DNA of 29,450 nucleotides, from the NCBI GenBank assembly GCA_946404705.1, contig CAMJES010000003.1:1-29450 (forward strand). The letters are read 5' to 3'. The translations under genes and the position numbers were made by a program. The notes beneath the pieces are model-generated. The model had not been told where the DNA came from, ran no database searches, and worked only from the letters and a program-made list of their open reading frames with translations. The DNA is from an uncultured Ruminococcus sp. Its GTDB lineage: Bacteria > Bacillota > Clostridia > Oscillospirales > Ruminococcaceae. Positions 7,228 through 15,052 of this stretch are shown piece by piece (positions within the stretch are counted from its first letter, which is position 1; each line of letters begins with the position of its first letter).

Positions 7228-9120
7228 ATGAAAGACGGTTTTATCCGATGTGCCGCAATTACCCCCGATATAAAAGTCGCAGACTGCGAACACAACGCCG
7301 GGCAGATAATAAAGCTTGTAGGACAAGCTGCCGAAATGGACGTTTCTGCCGCTGTTTTCCCCGAGCTTTGCATAACGGGCTACACCTGCGGTGACCTATT
7401 CCTGCACAAGGCATTGCTTGACAGCGCAGAAAATGCACTTATAAAAATTGCAGAGGAAACCGCGGCTCTTGATATGATTATTTTTGTCGGACTGCCCGTT
7501 TCGTTCGGTGGAAAGCTCTACAACTGCGCCGCTGCCGTAAAGGGCGGACAGATTCTCGGCTTTGTTCCGAAGATAAACATTCCGAATTACAGCGAATTTT
7601 ACGAGGCTCGGCACTTCGTTTCGGGAAAGGACGCTTACGGCGAGATAGAACGCTTCGGCGGCGCGCCGATAGGACAGCTTTTGTTTGAAAGCAATATCGA
7701 GGGATTGACGTTCGGCGTTGAGATATGCGAGGACCTCTGGGTATCAAATCCGCCCTCGGGCGACCTTGCGGCGGCAGGTGCGACCGTTATCTGCAACCTC
7801 TCCGCTTCGGACGAGGTGATCGGCAAGGGCGAATACCGCAAGCAGCTTGTAAAATCGCAGTCGGCACGGCTTATCTGCGGCTATATCTACGCTGACGCAG
7901 GCATCGGAGAATCCACGCAGGATATGGTTTTCAGCGGTCATAATCTTATCTGCGACAACGGAACTCTCCTTGCCGAGAGCAAAAAATTCACCACGGGCAT
8001 AACCTATTCCGAAATAGATATACATCGTATCGACAGCGAACGCCGCAGAATGAACACCTTTCCGCAGTTCTCCGACCGTGAATACTGCCGCGTAAAATTC
8101 AGCCTTACACCGAAGGATATCACGCTTTCACGCAAATACGAGCCTATGCCGTTCGTTCCGAGCGATAAGATCGACCTTGCGTCACGCTGCGAGGAGATCT
8201 TGACCATGCAGGCAACGGGATTGCTGACAAGGCTTCGTCATATAGGCTGCAAAAACGCAGTTATCGGGCTTTCGGGCGGTCTGGACAGCACCCTTGCGCT
8301 TATAGTCACCGTCCACGCCTTTGATATGCTCGGACTTGACCGAAAGGGCATAACCGCAGTCACAATGCCCTGCTTCGGCACGACCAAGCGCACCAAGAGC
8401 AACGCCTGCAAGCTTGCCGAGGCTTACGGCGTTACGCTTAAAGAGGTCGACATTTCCGCCGCTGTCCGTCAGCATTTCGCCGATATCGGACAGAGCGAGG
8501 ACGACCACGATGTCACATACGAAAACGGTCAGGCTCGTGAGCGTACCCAAGTCCTTATGGACATAGCGAACAAGCAGAACGGCATTGTTATCGGCACGGG
8601 CGACCTTTCCGAGCTTGCTTTGGGCTGGGCGACCTACAACGGCGACCATATGTCGATGTACGGCGTAAATGCGTCCGTTCCGAAGACGCTTGTGCGCCAC
8701 CTCACCGCTTATGAGATGAACACGACCGCCGACAAAGAGCTTGCCGCCGTGCTTGCGGATGTTCTCGATACACCCGTTTCCCCCGAGCTTCTGCCGCCGA
8801 GCGATGGTGAGATATCGCAGAAAACAGAAGATATTGTCGGCCCTTATGAGCTGCACGACTTCTTCCTTTATTACTTTGTCCGCTGCACGTTTTCGCCCGA
8901 AAAGATATTCCGACTTGCAAAAACGGCTTTTAACGGAAAATTTGATGATGATACCATTAAAAAGTGGCTCGGTATATTTATGCGCAGATTTTTTACGCAG
9001 CAGTTCAAGCGCTCCTGCCTGCCCGACGCTCCGAAGGTCGGCAGCGTAACGCTTTCGCCGAGGGGAGATCTCCGTATGCCGTCCGACGCTTCAAACGCGG
9101 CATTTAAGGTATTATTTTAA
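7228..9120 (+). CDS. nadE: glutamine-dependent NAD+ synthetase
   Basis: A 630-residue cytoplasmic two-domain enzyme that amidates nicotinic acid adenine dinucleotide to NAD+, using ammonia from glutamine and ATP. The N-terminal nitrilase-type glutaminase domain (about 5-290) has the full triad: Glu46 in FPELCITGY, Lys115 in FVPKINIPNY and Cys167 in GVEICEDLW. The C-terminal synthetase domain (about 320-630) has the ATP-pyrophosphatase P-loop LSGGLDST at 348-355, then GTGDLSELALGWATYNGDHMS. The size matches the long glutaminase-fused form. ATAAGGAGA lies eight bases before the ATG. No other NAD-pathway genes adjoin it, and the terminator and -10 box ahead suggest a short regulated leader. Confidence 0.97.
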   Translation: MKDGFIRCAAITPDIKVADCEHNAGQIIKLVGQAAEMDVSAAVFPELCITGYTCGDLFLHKALLDSAENALIKIAEETAALDMIIFVGLPVSFGGKLYNCAAAVKGGQILGFVPKINIPNYSEFYEARHFVSGKDAYGEIERFGGAPIGQLLFESNIEGLTFGVEICEDLWVSNPPSGDLAAAGATVICNLSASDEVIGKGEYRKQLVKSQSARLICGYIYADAGIGESTQDMVFSGHNLICDNGTLLAESKKFTTGITYSEIDIHRIDSERRRMNTFPQFSDREYCRVKFSLTPKDITLSRKYEPMPFVPSDKIDLASRCEEILTMQATGLLTRLRHIGCKNAVIGLSGGLDSTLALIVTVHAFDMLGLDRKGITAVTMPCFGTTKRTKSNACKLAEAYGVTLKEVDISAAVRQHFADIGQSEDDHDVTYENGQARERTQVLMDIANKQNGIVIGTGDLSELALGWATYNGDHMSMYGVNASVPKTLVRHLTAYEMNTTADKELAAVLADVLDTPVSPELLPPSDGEISQKTEDIVGPYELHDFFLYYFVRCTFSPEKIFRLAKTAFNGKFDDDTIKKWLGIFMRRFFTQQFKRSCLPDAPKVGSVTLSPRGDLRMPSDASNAAFKVLF

Positions 9121-9185
9121 GGTAACTTATTTCGCAGAATTTAAAAAAGTGAAATTATTGCAATAAATTCGGTAAAATAAAATCA

Positions 9186-9214
9186 TTGCTTTTTTGTAAA
9201 TATTGCTGTATAAT
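9186..9214 (+). promoter_or_regulatory. SigA-type promoter between nadE and the chemoreceptor
   Basis: TTGCTT (9186-9191), a 17-base spacer and a perfect TATAAT (9209-9214). The predicted start is near 9221. The transcript would meet the terminator at 9287-9317, giving an RNA of about 95 bases. Confidence 0.65.
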
Positions 9215-9220
9215 TTAGAC

Positions 9221-9317
9221 AGTAAGTTCAGTAAATTAAATTCCTAACTTTTATCTCTTTTCTTTTTTAAAATGTTTTTGATGAATAAAGCAGACGATTT
9301 GACGCGTCTGCTTTTTT
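9221..9317 (+). ncRNA. candidate short untranslated RNA (promoter-terminator pair)
   Basis: The segment is bounded by a good promoter (9186-9214) and a good terminator (9287-9317), and no ORF with a ribosome site lies between. It could equally be a terminated leader, or the terminator could simply serve nadE 167 bases upstream. No known RNA family is recognised. Confidence 0.3.
9287..9317 (+). terminator. intrinsic terminator in the nadE-chemoreceptor gap
   Basis: AGCAGACG pairs with CGTCTGCT (eight base pairs), followed by six T and a second T-run. The 9121-9540 gap otherwise holds AT-rich DNA and the two promoters listed separately. Confidence 0.85.
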
Positions 9318-9471
9318 CCTTTTTTTTGGGGGGAAAATCACATAAAACATATCATTCAAATAGAATTTTTATGTATAATCTTATTATTTCTTTTATTTCG
9401 TCACATTCAACATATACTGCGGTAACATATTTCTCAAAACGACAAAAATTATACTGTTTAAGTGCAATTAC

Positions 9472-9499
9472 TTGACTTGAAACCAATTTTGTATATAAT
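9472..9499 (+). promoter_or_regulatory. promoter of the chemoreceptor gene
   Basis: TTGACT (9472-9477), a 16-base spacer and TATAAT (9494-9499), about 40 bases before the ATG. No SigD (motility) promoter of the TAAA-GCCGATAA type is seen, so expression looks SigA-driven. Confidence 0.75.
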
Positions 9500-9540
9500 T
9501 GAATTAGAACATATTTATTGCTTCACGGGGGAACATATTT

Positions 9541-11502
9541 ATGGCAAAAATTCGAACAACAATCAAAACAAAAATAATTCTTTTGGCGACCATTTTATCG
9601 GGGTTTGGAATGCTTGTTCTTACAATTGCAGCTGCAGTTTCCATCTTTGCGCTGTCGGAAGATAACGCGACCGATTCGATACTTGAAGTCGTAGATGTCG
9701 CTGCCGAAAAGGCTTCATGGGAGGTGCGCTCCTACCGCAATATTGCCGCCGATCTCGGCGTGGATGAAATATTGTGCGACCCGAATTCGACCGACGCTCA
9801 AAAGAATGAGATCCTTACCAAAAGAGCCGAACAATACGGCCTTCAGCGCTGTAATTTCATCTTTTCAGATGGTATGGGCATTGACGGAAACGACTATTCC
9901 GACAGAGAATATTTTAAGGCTGCGATGAACGGTGAGGATATGGTTTCCAAACCGCTCGTTTCCAAGAAAACGGGCAAGCTTACTATTATCGTTGCCGCTC
10001 CGCTCTGGGAAAACGGCATAGTCGGCGGAAAGCCGATAGGCTGCGTTTATGTCGTTCCGAATGAGGAATTTCTCAATGATATAGTTCGTTCAATAGATTA
10101 CGGCGAACAAGGTGCTGCTTTTATACTTGCAGAGGACGGCTGCCTTATTGCCGACAATGATTCGGAAAATATCAAAAATGACATTAATTTCAACGAAATG
10201 GGCGGAAGCATGGCAGAGCTTGCCGAGAAGATGGCTTCCGGCGAAACAGGTTCCTGCAAACTTTCTGTTTTCGGCGAAAATATGTATGTCGGCTATGCTA
10301 CAATCCCCGATACATTCGGCTGGACGATAGCTGTTACCGGTCCTGTTTCCGAACATCTTGCCAAAGCTAAAATAACAATTGTTGTTATGCTGTTGATCCT
10401 TGCCGTAGTTGCCGCTAACGCGGGTATTATTGCTGCTGTCCTTGGAAAGAAGTTCGGCGATCCAATCAAGAAATGCACCGACAGAATTCTTCTTCTCTCT
10501 CAGGGCGATCTTACTTCCGAAGTTCCCGAAATTAATTCGGATGACGAAACCTTGCTGCTTGCTCACGCTACAAAAACGGTTGTTGAAAGCCTTAACAGCA
10601 TTATAAAGGATATCGGCAGAATTCTTGAAGCGATCGCAGCCGGAAATCTTGCTGTCGATACCGAAATCGGAAGCGAATTTTACATCGGCGACTATTCAAA
10701 GCTCCTGCAGGATATTAACCTTATCAAAGACAACCTTAAAGACACAATGTACAACATCAGCAATGCCGCAGATCAGGTTTCCGCAGGTTCAGAGCAGGTT
10801 TCCGCAGGTGCGCAGGCTCTCTCGCAGGGTGCAACGGAGCAGGCTGCCGAGATCGAAACTCTTGCACAGAGGATACACGATATATCCGAGCAGATATCCG
10901 CTAACTCGGTCAACTGCAGCGAGGCAAGAGAGCTTGTAAAGACATCCGCAGATTCGGTCAAGACTGCCAACGAGGATATGACCCGTCTTACCGAGGCTAT
11001 GTCCAATATTGATGAAACTTCGCAGCAGATAAGCAACATCATCAAGACTATCGAAGATATCGCATTCCAGACGAATATCCTCGCACTCAACGCAGCTGTC
11101 GAAGCCGCAAGAGCAGGTGAAGCAGGCAAGGGCTTTGCGGTCGTTGCCGATGAAGTAAGAAATCTTGCTTCAAAATCCGCAGAAGCTGCAGGCGGCACGG
11201 AGGCTCTCATTGCTAAGACAGTCGAAGCCGTTAAGCACGGTACTGAGATAACTTCCGAAACCGCAAAGTCGATGCTCGAAGTAGCAGGGCTTACCGAAAA
11301 GGTCGAAGCTATCGTTCTCGGCATTGCAGACGCGAGTGACAGCCAGTCCGAGGTCATTGACCACATTACAACAAGCATTGAACAGATATCCGGCGTTGTT
11401 CAGACCAACTCCGCGACCGCTGAGGAGAGCGCCGCTTCCTCCGAGCAGCTGTCAAGTCAGGCTACGATGCTCAACGATCTTGTCGGCAAATTCCAACTGT
11501 AA
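9541..11502 (+). CDS. methyl-accepting chemotaxis protein with extracellular Cache-type sensor
   Basis: A 653-residue membrane chemoreceptor that relays ligand binding to the CheA/CheW array. TM1 is about 11-37. The extracellular sensor, about 38-275, has the Cache-like segments FIFSDGMGIDGNDYSDREYF and KPIGCVYVVPNEEF and a membrane-distal DFGWTIAVTGP-like strand. TM2 is about 277-301 and HAMP about 302-355. The long helical signalling domain runs to the end, with the conserved hairpin tip EDIAFQTNILALNAAVEAAR from 505 and GEAGKGFAVVADEVR to 540. No C-terminal CheR-tethering pentapeptide is seen. The ATG follows GGGGGAAC by six bases. No chemotaxis or flagellar genes adjoin it, so it is an orphan receptor. 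The ligand is unknown; Cache domains often bind amino or organic acids. Confidence 0.95.
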   Translation: MAKIRTTIKTKIILLATILSGFGMLVLTIAAAVSIFALSEDNATDSILEVVDVAAEKASWEVRSYRNIAADLGVDEILCDPNSTDAQKNEILTKRAEQYGLQRCNFIFSDGMGIDGNDYSDREYFKAAMNGEDMVSKPLVSKKTGKLTIIVAAPLWENGIVGGKPIGCVYVVPNEEFLNDIVRSIDYGEQGAAFILAEDGCLIADNDSENIKNDINFNEMGGSMAELAEKMASGETGSCKLSVFGENMYVGYATIPDTFGWTIAVTGPVSEHLAKAKITIVVMLLILAVVAANAGIIAAVLGKKFGDPIKKCTDRILLLSQGDLTSEVPEINSDDETLLLAHATKTVVESLNSIIKDIGRILEAIAAGNLAVDTEIGSEFYIGDYSKLLQDINLIKDNLKDTMYNISNAADQVSAGSEQVSAGAQALSQGATEQAAEIETLAQRIHDISEQISANSVNCSEARELVKTSADSVKTANEDMTRLTEAMSNIDETSQQISNIIKTIEDIAFQTNILALNAAVEAARAGEAGKGFAVVADEVRNLASKSAEAAGGTEALIAKTVEAVKHGTEITSETAKSMLEVAGLTEKVEAIVLGIADASDSQSEVIDHITTSIEQISGVVQTNSATAEESAASSEQLSSQATMLNDLVGKFQL

Positions 11503-11512
11503 TTAAAAAAAC

Positions 11513-11548
11513 AAACCGCCTGCGGTAAGCTTTCCGCAGGCGGTTTTT
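11513..11548. terminator. bidirectional terminator between convergent genes
   Basis: AACCGCCTGCGG pairs with CCGCAGGCGGTT around an eight-base loop. It is flanked by an A-tract on the left and a T-tract on the right, so it can stop transcription of both the chemoreceptor (+) and the kinase-like gene (-). Confidence 0.88.
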
Positions 11549-11552
11549 GCGT

Positions 11553-12161
11553 TTACTTTTCGATTGCTTTGAGAGCGGAGCAGATGATATCCGCAGTTCC
11601 GTCAATGCCGAAAGCTTCGCTGTTGAGCGTTAAATTATAGCTTTCGTGCGCCGACCATTTTTTATCGGTGTAAAAATCGTAATAGAGCTTGCGCTGCTTG
11701 TCGTGGCGCCTTATCTTAGCCGCAGCCTCGGATTCGCTTATCTTGTCGCGCTCCATTGTACGCTTTATGCGCGCTTCAAGCGGTGCATAGATGAACACCG
11801 TCAAAAGCTCGCAGTCCGCATTGCGGAGGATATAGTCCGAGCAGCGGCCGACAATGACAGCGTCCTCCGTTTTTGCAATTTCCTTGATGATATCGCTCTG
11901 AACGTTGAAGATCGCGTCGTTCGTGCAGAGATTTATGCCCATAGCCGCGCCCGACTGGCTCATTGCCGCATAATACCACGGATTTGCAGCCTTTTCATCC
12001 GCGTCCTTTACAACGCTGTGGCTCATTCCGCTTTTTTCAGCCGCAAGGTCGAGCAGCTTTCTGTCATAATATGCAAAGCCGAGCTTTTCTGCAAGCTTTT
12101 CACCGATGATATGTCCTCCGCTTCCAAACTGACGGCCGATAGTTATTATTTTTTTACTCAT
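11553..12161 (-). CDS. cytidylate kinase-like family protein
   Basis: A 202-residue P-loop protein of the cytidylate-kinase-2 family. The N-terminus KKIITIGRQFGSGGHIIGEK (from residue 3) carries the family's modified Walker A, GRQFGSGG. It is followed by YDRKLLDLAAEKSG, then VIVGRCSDYILRN and the lid-like region RIKRTMERDKISESEAAAKIRRHDKQRK, rich in Arg for phosphate contacts. These proteins are widespread in Clostridia next to varied genes. Nucleotide kinase activity is assumed from fold, and the true substrate is unknown. AGGAGG lies eight bases before the ATG. It is monocistronic, with a strong promoter. Confidence 0.85.
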   Translation of the reverse strand: MSKKIITIGRQFGSGGHIIGEKLAEKLGFAYYDRKLLDLAAEKSGMSHSVVKDADEKAANPWYYAAMSQSGAAMGINLCTNDAIFNVQSDIIKEIAKTEDAVIVGRCSDYILRNADCELLTVFIYAPLEARIKRTMERDKISESEAAAKIRRHDKQRKLYYDFYTDKKWSAHESYNLTLNSEAFGIDGTADIICSALKAIEK

Positions 12162-12199
12162 AGTATCTCCTCCTTTTAGAGAAATCTCTTCATATTTTG

Positions 12200-12228
12200 A
12201 TTATATCACAAATGCACATATTTTGCAA
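12200..12228 (-). promoter_or_regulatory. promoter of the cytidylate kinase-like gene
   Basis: On the minus strand TTGCAA (12223-12228), a 17-base spacer and TATAAT (12200-12205), about 40 bases ahead of the start codon. Confidence 0.8.
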
Positions 12229-12312
12229 GTGTTTATATATATAAATTGTATATTATACCATACATTGACCCAAACTTTCGTGCAAAATTGCTTTATTTCG
12301 TCATTTTGTATA

Positions 12313-12341
12313 TTGTAAAAAAGAGCCTGCGATGATATAAT
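12313..12341 (+). promoter_or_regulatory. promoter of azlCD
   Basis: TTGTAA (12313-12318), a 17-base spacer and TATAAT (12336-12341). A leader of about 57 bases contains CCGGT-TATAGCTATG-CCGGT, a direct pair that might be a protein-binding site. Confidence 0.75.
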
Positions 12342-12404
12342 TATAAGGCTGCCGGTTATAGCTATGCCGGTTTTGATATACATATTTTAAAGGGTGAAAC
12401 ATAA

Positions 12405-13130
12405 ATGGACAGCACAAAACTTTCGGAATATAAATTCACCGATGGCCTGCGCGACGGGATACCGATAGGACTGGGATATCTTTCCGTTTCGTTCAGCTTC
12501 GGCATCGCAGCCGCAGGAAAAGGCGTTTCTATCTTTTCCGCCTTGCTTATCTCAATGACGAACCTTACCTCAGCAGGTCAGCTTGCAGGACTCGGCATAA
12601 TCGCCGCAGGCGGAACGCTTATCGAAATGATACTTACGCAGCTTGTCATAAATATGCGCTATGCGCTTATGAGCATTTCGCTTTCGCAGAAGCTCGACAG
12701 CAGCTTTACAGTCGGACAGCGGCTCGGTACATCGTTCGGAATGACAGACGAGATATTCGCAGTCGCCGCAGGGAAAAAGGGCGATATCGGCGTAAAATAT
12801 ATGTACGGACTGATACTTATACCGTTTTTGTGCTGGAGCCTCGGTACGTTTCTCGGCGCAGCCGCAGGAGAGATACTCCCCGATATGCTCAAATCTGCTC
12901 TCGGTATCGCAATATACGGAATGTTTTTAGCGATATTCATACCGCCTGCAAGAAAATCGGTCGGCGTGTTCTCGGTCGTTGCCTTTTCCGCAGCAATGAG
13001 CTGCTGCTTTAAATATATCTCAATTTTTTCGGGGATATCGAGCGGCTTCTCTATCATTATATGCGCCCTTACAGCATCTGTCTTAGGCGCGCTTATCTTC
13101 CCGAAAAAGGAGGACGAGGACGATGCTTGA
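12405..13130 (+). CDS. azlC: AzlC family branched-chain amino acid exporter, large subunit
   Basis: A 241-residue inner-membrane protein with about five to seven hydrophobic segments, the large half of the AzlC/AzlD (YgaZ/YgaH-type) exporter for valine, leucine and isoleucine. The N-terminal family signature is visible: FTDGLRDGIPIGLGYLSVSF (about 11-30), SMTNLTSAGQLAGLGIIAAG, then LVINMRYALMSISLSQKL and GMTDEIFAVA. The C-terminus is charged (FPKKEDEDDA). AAAGGGTGA lies before the ATG. The stop codon lies inside the start of the next gene (eight-base overlap), which fits a two-subunit exporter made in equal amounts. Confidence 0.93.
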   Translation: MDSTKLSEYKFTDGLRDGIPIGLGYLSVSFSFGIAAAGKGVSIFSALLISMTNLTSAGQLAGLGIIAAGGTLIEMILTQLVINMRYALMSISLSQKLDSSFTVGQRLGTSFGMTDEIFAVAAGKKGDIGVKYMYGLILIPFLCWSLGTFLGAAAGEILPDMLKSALGIAIYGMFLAIFIPPARKSVGVFSVVAFSAAMSCCFKYISIFSGISSGFSIIICALTASVLGALIFPKKEDEDDA

Positions 13131-13443
13131 CTCGAAAATGCTTTTGTATATCCTTGTAATGGCACTTGTCACATATCTTATCCGAATGATACCGTTTGTG
13201 CTGTGCCGAAAGAAGATACAGTCGAAATTTCTGCGGAATATGCTTTACTATGTGCCGTATGCGGTGCTTGGCGCAATGACAATACCTGCGATACTGTATT
13301 CAACATCGAGTATGATATCGGCAGTTGTAGGACTTGGATTGGCATTATTCTTTGCGTTCAGGAATAAATCGCTTATAGTCGTTGCCGCAGCAGCGTGTGC
13401 AGGTGCGTTTGTAACGGAATTAATAATGAGTTTGGCGATATAA
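13123..13443 (+). CDS. azlD: AzlD family branched-chain amino acid exporter, small subunit
   Basis: A 106-residue, very hydrophobic protein with four predicted membrane segments, the AzlD partner of AzlC. Family features include MALVTYLIRMIPFVLCRKKI near the N-terminus and LRNMLYYVPYAVLGAMTIPA in the middle, then two hydrophobic helices. The start ATG overlaps the last codons of azlC (ATGCTTGA) and AAGGAGGACGAGG inside azlC supplies the ribosome site. It is followed by a long perfect hairpin terminator. Confidence 0.93.
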   Translation: MLDSKMLLYILVMALVTYLIRMIPFVLCRKKIQSKFLRNMLYYVPYAVLGAMTIPAILYSTSSMISAVVGLGLALFFAFRNKSLIVVAAAACAGAFVTELIMSLAI

Positions 13444-13504
13444 AACTGTCACAGTATAAATTCCACATTAAAAATAATTTCAATTTCCGCATTGAATAAC
13501 TAAA

Positions 13505-13555
13505 AAAACGGACTTTGCACGTCCTCAAAAAGAAATCCGTGCAAAGTCCGTTTTA
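13505..13555. terminator. bidirectional terminator between azlD and the HtrA gene
   Basis: A 14-base-pair perfect stem, ACGGACTTTGCACG with CGTGCAAAGTCCGT, around a 16-base loop. A-tract and T-tract flanks lie between the convergent genes. Confidence 0.9.
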
Positions 13556-13567
13556 TTTTATAATATA

Positions 13568-14893
13568 TTATTCTTCAGCGTCAAGCGTAAGCTCAATGTC
13601 GACATTTCCGTCGTTTCTTGCGAGTGTTAATGTCATCTTTTCGCCTGCCTTATGCTTGTTCTTGATCTTGACAAGCTCATCCATTGAGGAGATATCCTGA
13701 CCGTCTGCTTTTACTATGACATCGCCCTCTTCAAGTCCTGCTGCTTCTGCGCAGGAGCCGGGTTCTACCGATGCTACAAGTACGCCGCTCTTGACCGGAA
13801 GATTATAATAGCGCTTTACTGCTGCGGTGATCTCCGTTCCGGTTATGCCGATCTTGGGTGTTGTGTTCTTGACCGTTCCCGTTGTCATAAGCTCGTTAAG
13901 GATCGGGAGCGCATCGGTGATCGGAATTGCAAAGCCTACGCCGTCAACGCTGGAGCTTGCTATCTTTGAAGATGTGATGCCTACTACCTGACCCATACTG
14001 TTGAGGAGAGGGCCGCCCGAGTTGCCGGGGTTTATTGCGGCGTCTGTTTGAAGAAGTGTCATTGTTGCTGTGCCGCCTGCTACTTCGACGCTCATTTCTT
14101 TATTAAGTCCCGAAATGATACCGTCCGAAGCGGAAAGTCCCAAACCGAGAGGATAACCGAGCGTGATAGCCTTATCGCCCATTTCAAGTGTGCTTGAATC
14201 GCCTATTTCGGCAGGAGTAAGGCCCGAAGCTTCTATTTTAAGGACTGCAAGGTCGGTATTTGCGTCACAGCCTATGATCTTTGCTTCATACTCTGTTTCA
14301 TCGTTCAAAGTTACCGTGACCTTGTCAGCCTTTATGACCTCGGTCTGATAATTTGAACCGCCGAAGTTATAGAAATTATCGAAGAAATCGCTGAACGGGT
14401 CATAGCCGTTGGAATTGTTGCTTACGCTTGTTTTAACTTCCGTTGTGATAACGTGAGCATTGGTGACGATATAACCGTCCGCGCTGAAGATGATGCCCGT
14501 ACCGGTGCTTGAACCGCCTGCCTGAGTAAATGCCGAGGAAACGAGGACAACGGAGGGCTTAACCTTTTGGATAACGTCCTTTGTAGTCATCTCGCCGCTT
14601 GTACTCGGTTTTGCTCCGAGGGCGGAAGCTGTATTGCCGGAATTTGTGTCCGAAGTGTTAGTTTGAGTAAAAGCTGTGGGAGCTTCCGTCTGAACCGAAG
14701 CCGACGCGCTTACATTTTCGTTTGAACGTGCAAGGTAAGCTCCGCCGTAGCCAGACGCACCGCCGATAATTACTACTGCAAGCAGTCCTGCAATTATCTT
14801 TCCTGCGCCGCCCGACTTCTTGGGAGGCTTCTGCTCAGGGTCGTTAGGAACAAATCCGCCGTTTGAATAGGTATAGTTATCAGAATCGTACAT
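13568..14893 (-). CDS. HtrA/DegP-type membrane-anchored serine protease
   Basis: A 441-residue surface quality-control protease. A short acidic/polar cytoplasmic N-terminus precedes one membrane segment (about 32-55, IIAGLLAVVIIGGASGYGGAYL) and a Ser/Thr-rich linker. The trypsin-like domain has His147 in VTNAHVIT, Asp214 in NTDLAVLKI and Ser292 in INPGNSGGPLL. A single C-terminal PDZ domain is about 345-441, with VKSGVLVASVEPGSCAEAAG. All three catalytic residues are present. The Phe/Asn/Ser-rich loop after the His (FSDFFDNFYNFGG) is typical of Gram-positive HtrA. The ATG at 14893 has GAAAGGCGG upstream and is preferred to a TTG eight codons earlier. It is monocistronic. No two-component system adjoins it. 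Confidence 0.94.
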   Translation of the reverse strand: MYDSDNYTYSNGGFVPNDPEQKPPKKSGGAGKIIAGLLAVVIIGGASGYGGAYLARSNENVSASASVQTEAPTAFTQTNTSDTNSGNTASALGAKPSTSGEMTTKDVIQKVKPSVVLVSSAFTQAGGSSTGTGIIFSADGYIVTNAHVITTEVKTSVSNNSNGYDPFSDFFDNFYNFGGSNYQTEVIKADKVTVTLNDETEYEAKIIGCDANTDLAVLKIEASGLTPAEIGDSSTLEMGDKAITLGYPLGLGLSASDGIISGLNKEMSVEVAGGTATMTLLQTDAAINPGNSGGPLLNSMGQVVGITSSKIASSSVDGVGFAIPITDALPILNELMTTGTVKNTTPKIGITGTEITAAVKRYYNLPVKSGVLVASVEPGSCAEAAGLEEGDVIVKADGQDISSMDELVKIKNKHKAGEKMTLTLARNDGNVDIELTLDAEE

Positions 14894-15000
14894 ATAAATG
14901 CCGCCTTTCAATATCATCTGTTTCTATCGGTTTCCCGATTACTGTTATTATTGTAAAGCATCTATGTGTGAAAAATGTGAAATAAATTTGAAAATGCAAT

Positions 15001-15047
15001 AAAAGAAAAACAGGCGGTTATTTCACATTTTACAGAAATACCGCCTG
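15001..15047 (-). terminator. intrinsic terminator of the sigma/VWA operon
   Basis: On the minus strand CAGGCGGTATTTC pairs (one bulge) with GAAATAACCGCCTG, followed by TTTTTCTTTT, immediately after the VWA gene stop. Confidence 0.88.
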
Positions 15048-15052
15048 CAGTA

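Noticed and set aside
8182..8856. A 224-codon minus-strand frame within nadE
   Set aside because: Lies opposite the conserved synthetase domain, with no start signals.
9272..9475. A 67-codon forward frame in the nadE-chemoreceptor gap
   Set aside because: No ribosome site, spans a terminator hairpin and a T-tract.
10773..11378. A 201-codon minus-strand frame within the chemoreceptor
   Set aside because: Ser/Ala-rich shadow of the coiled-coil signalling domain.
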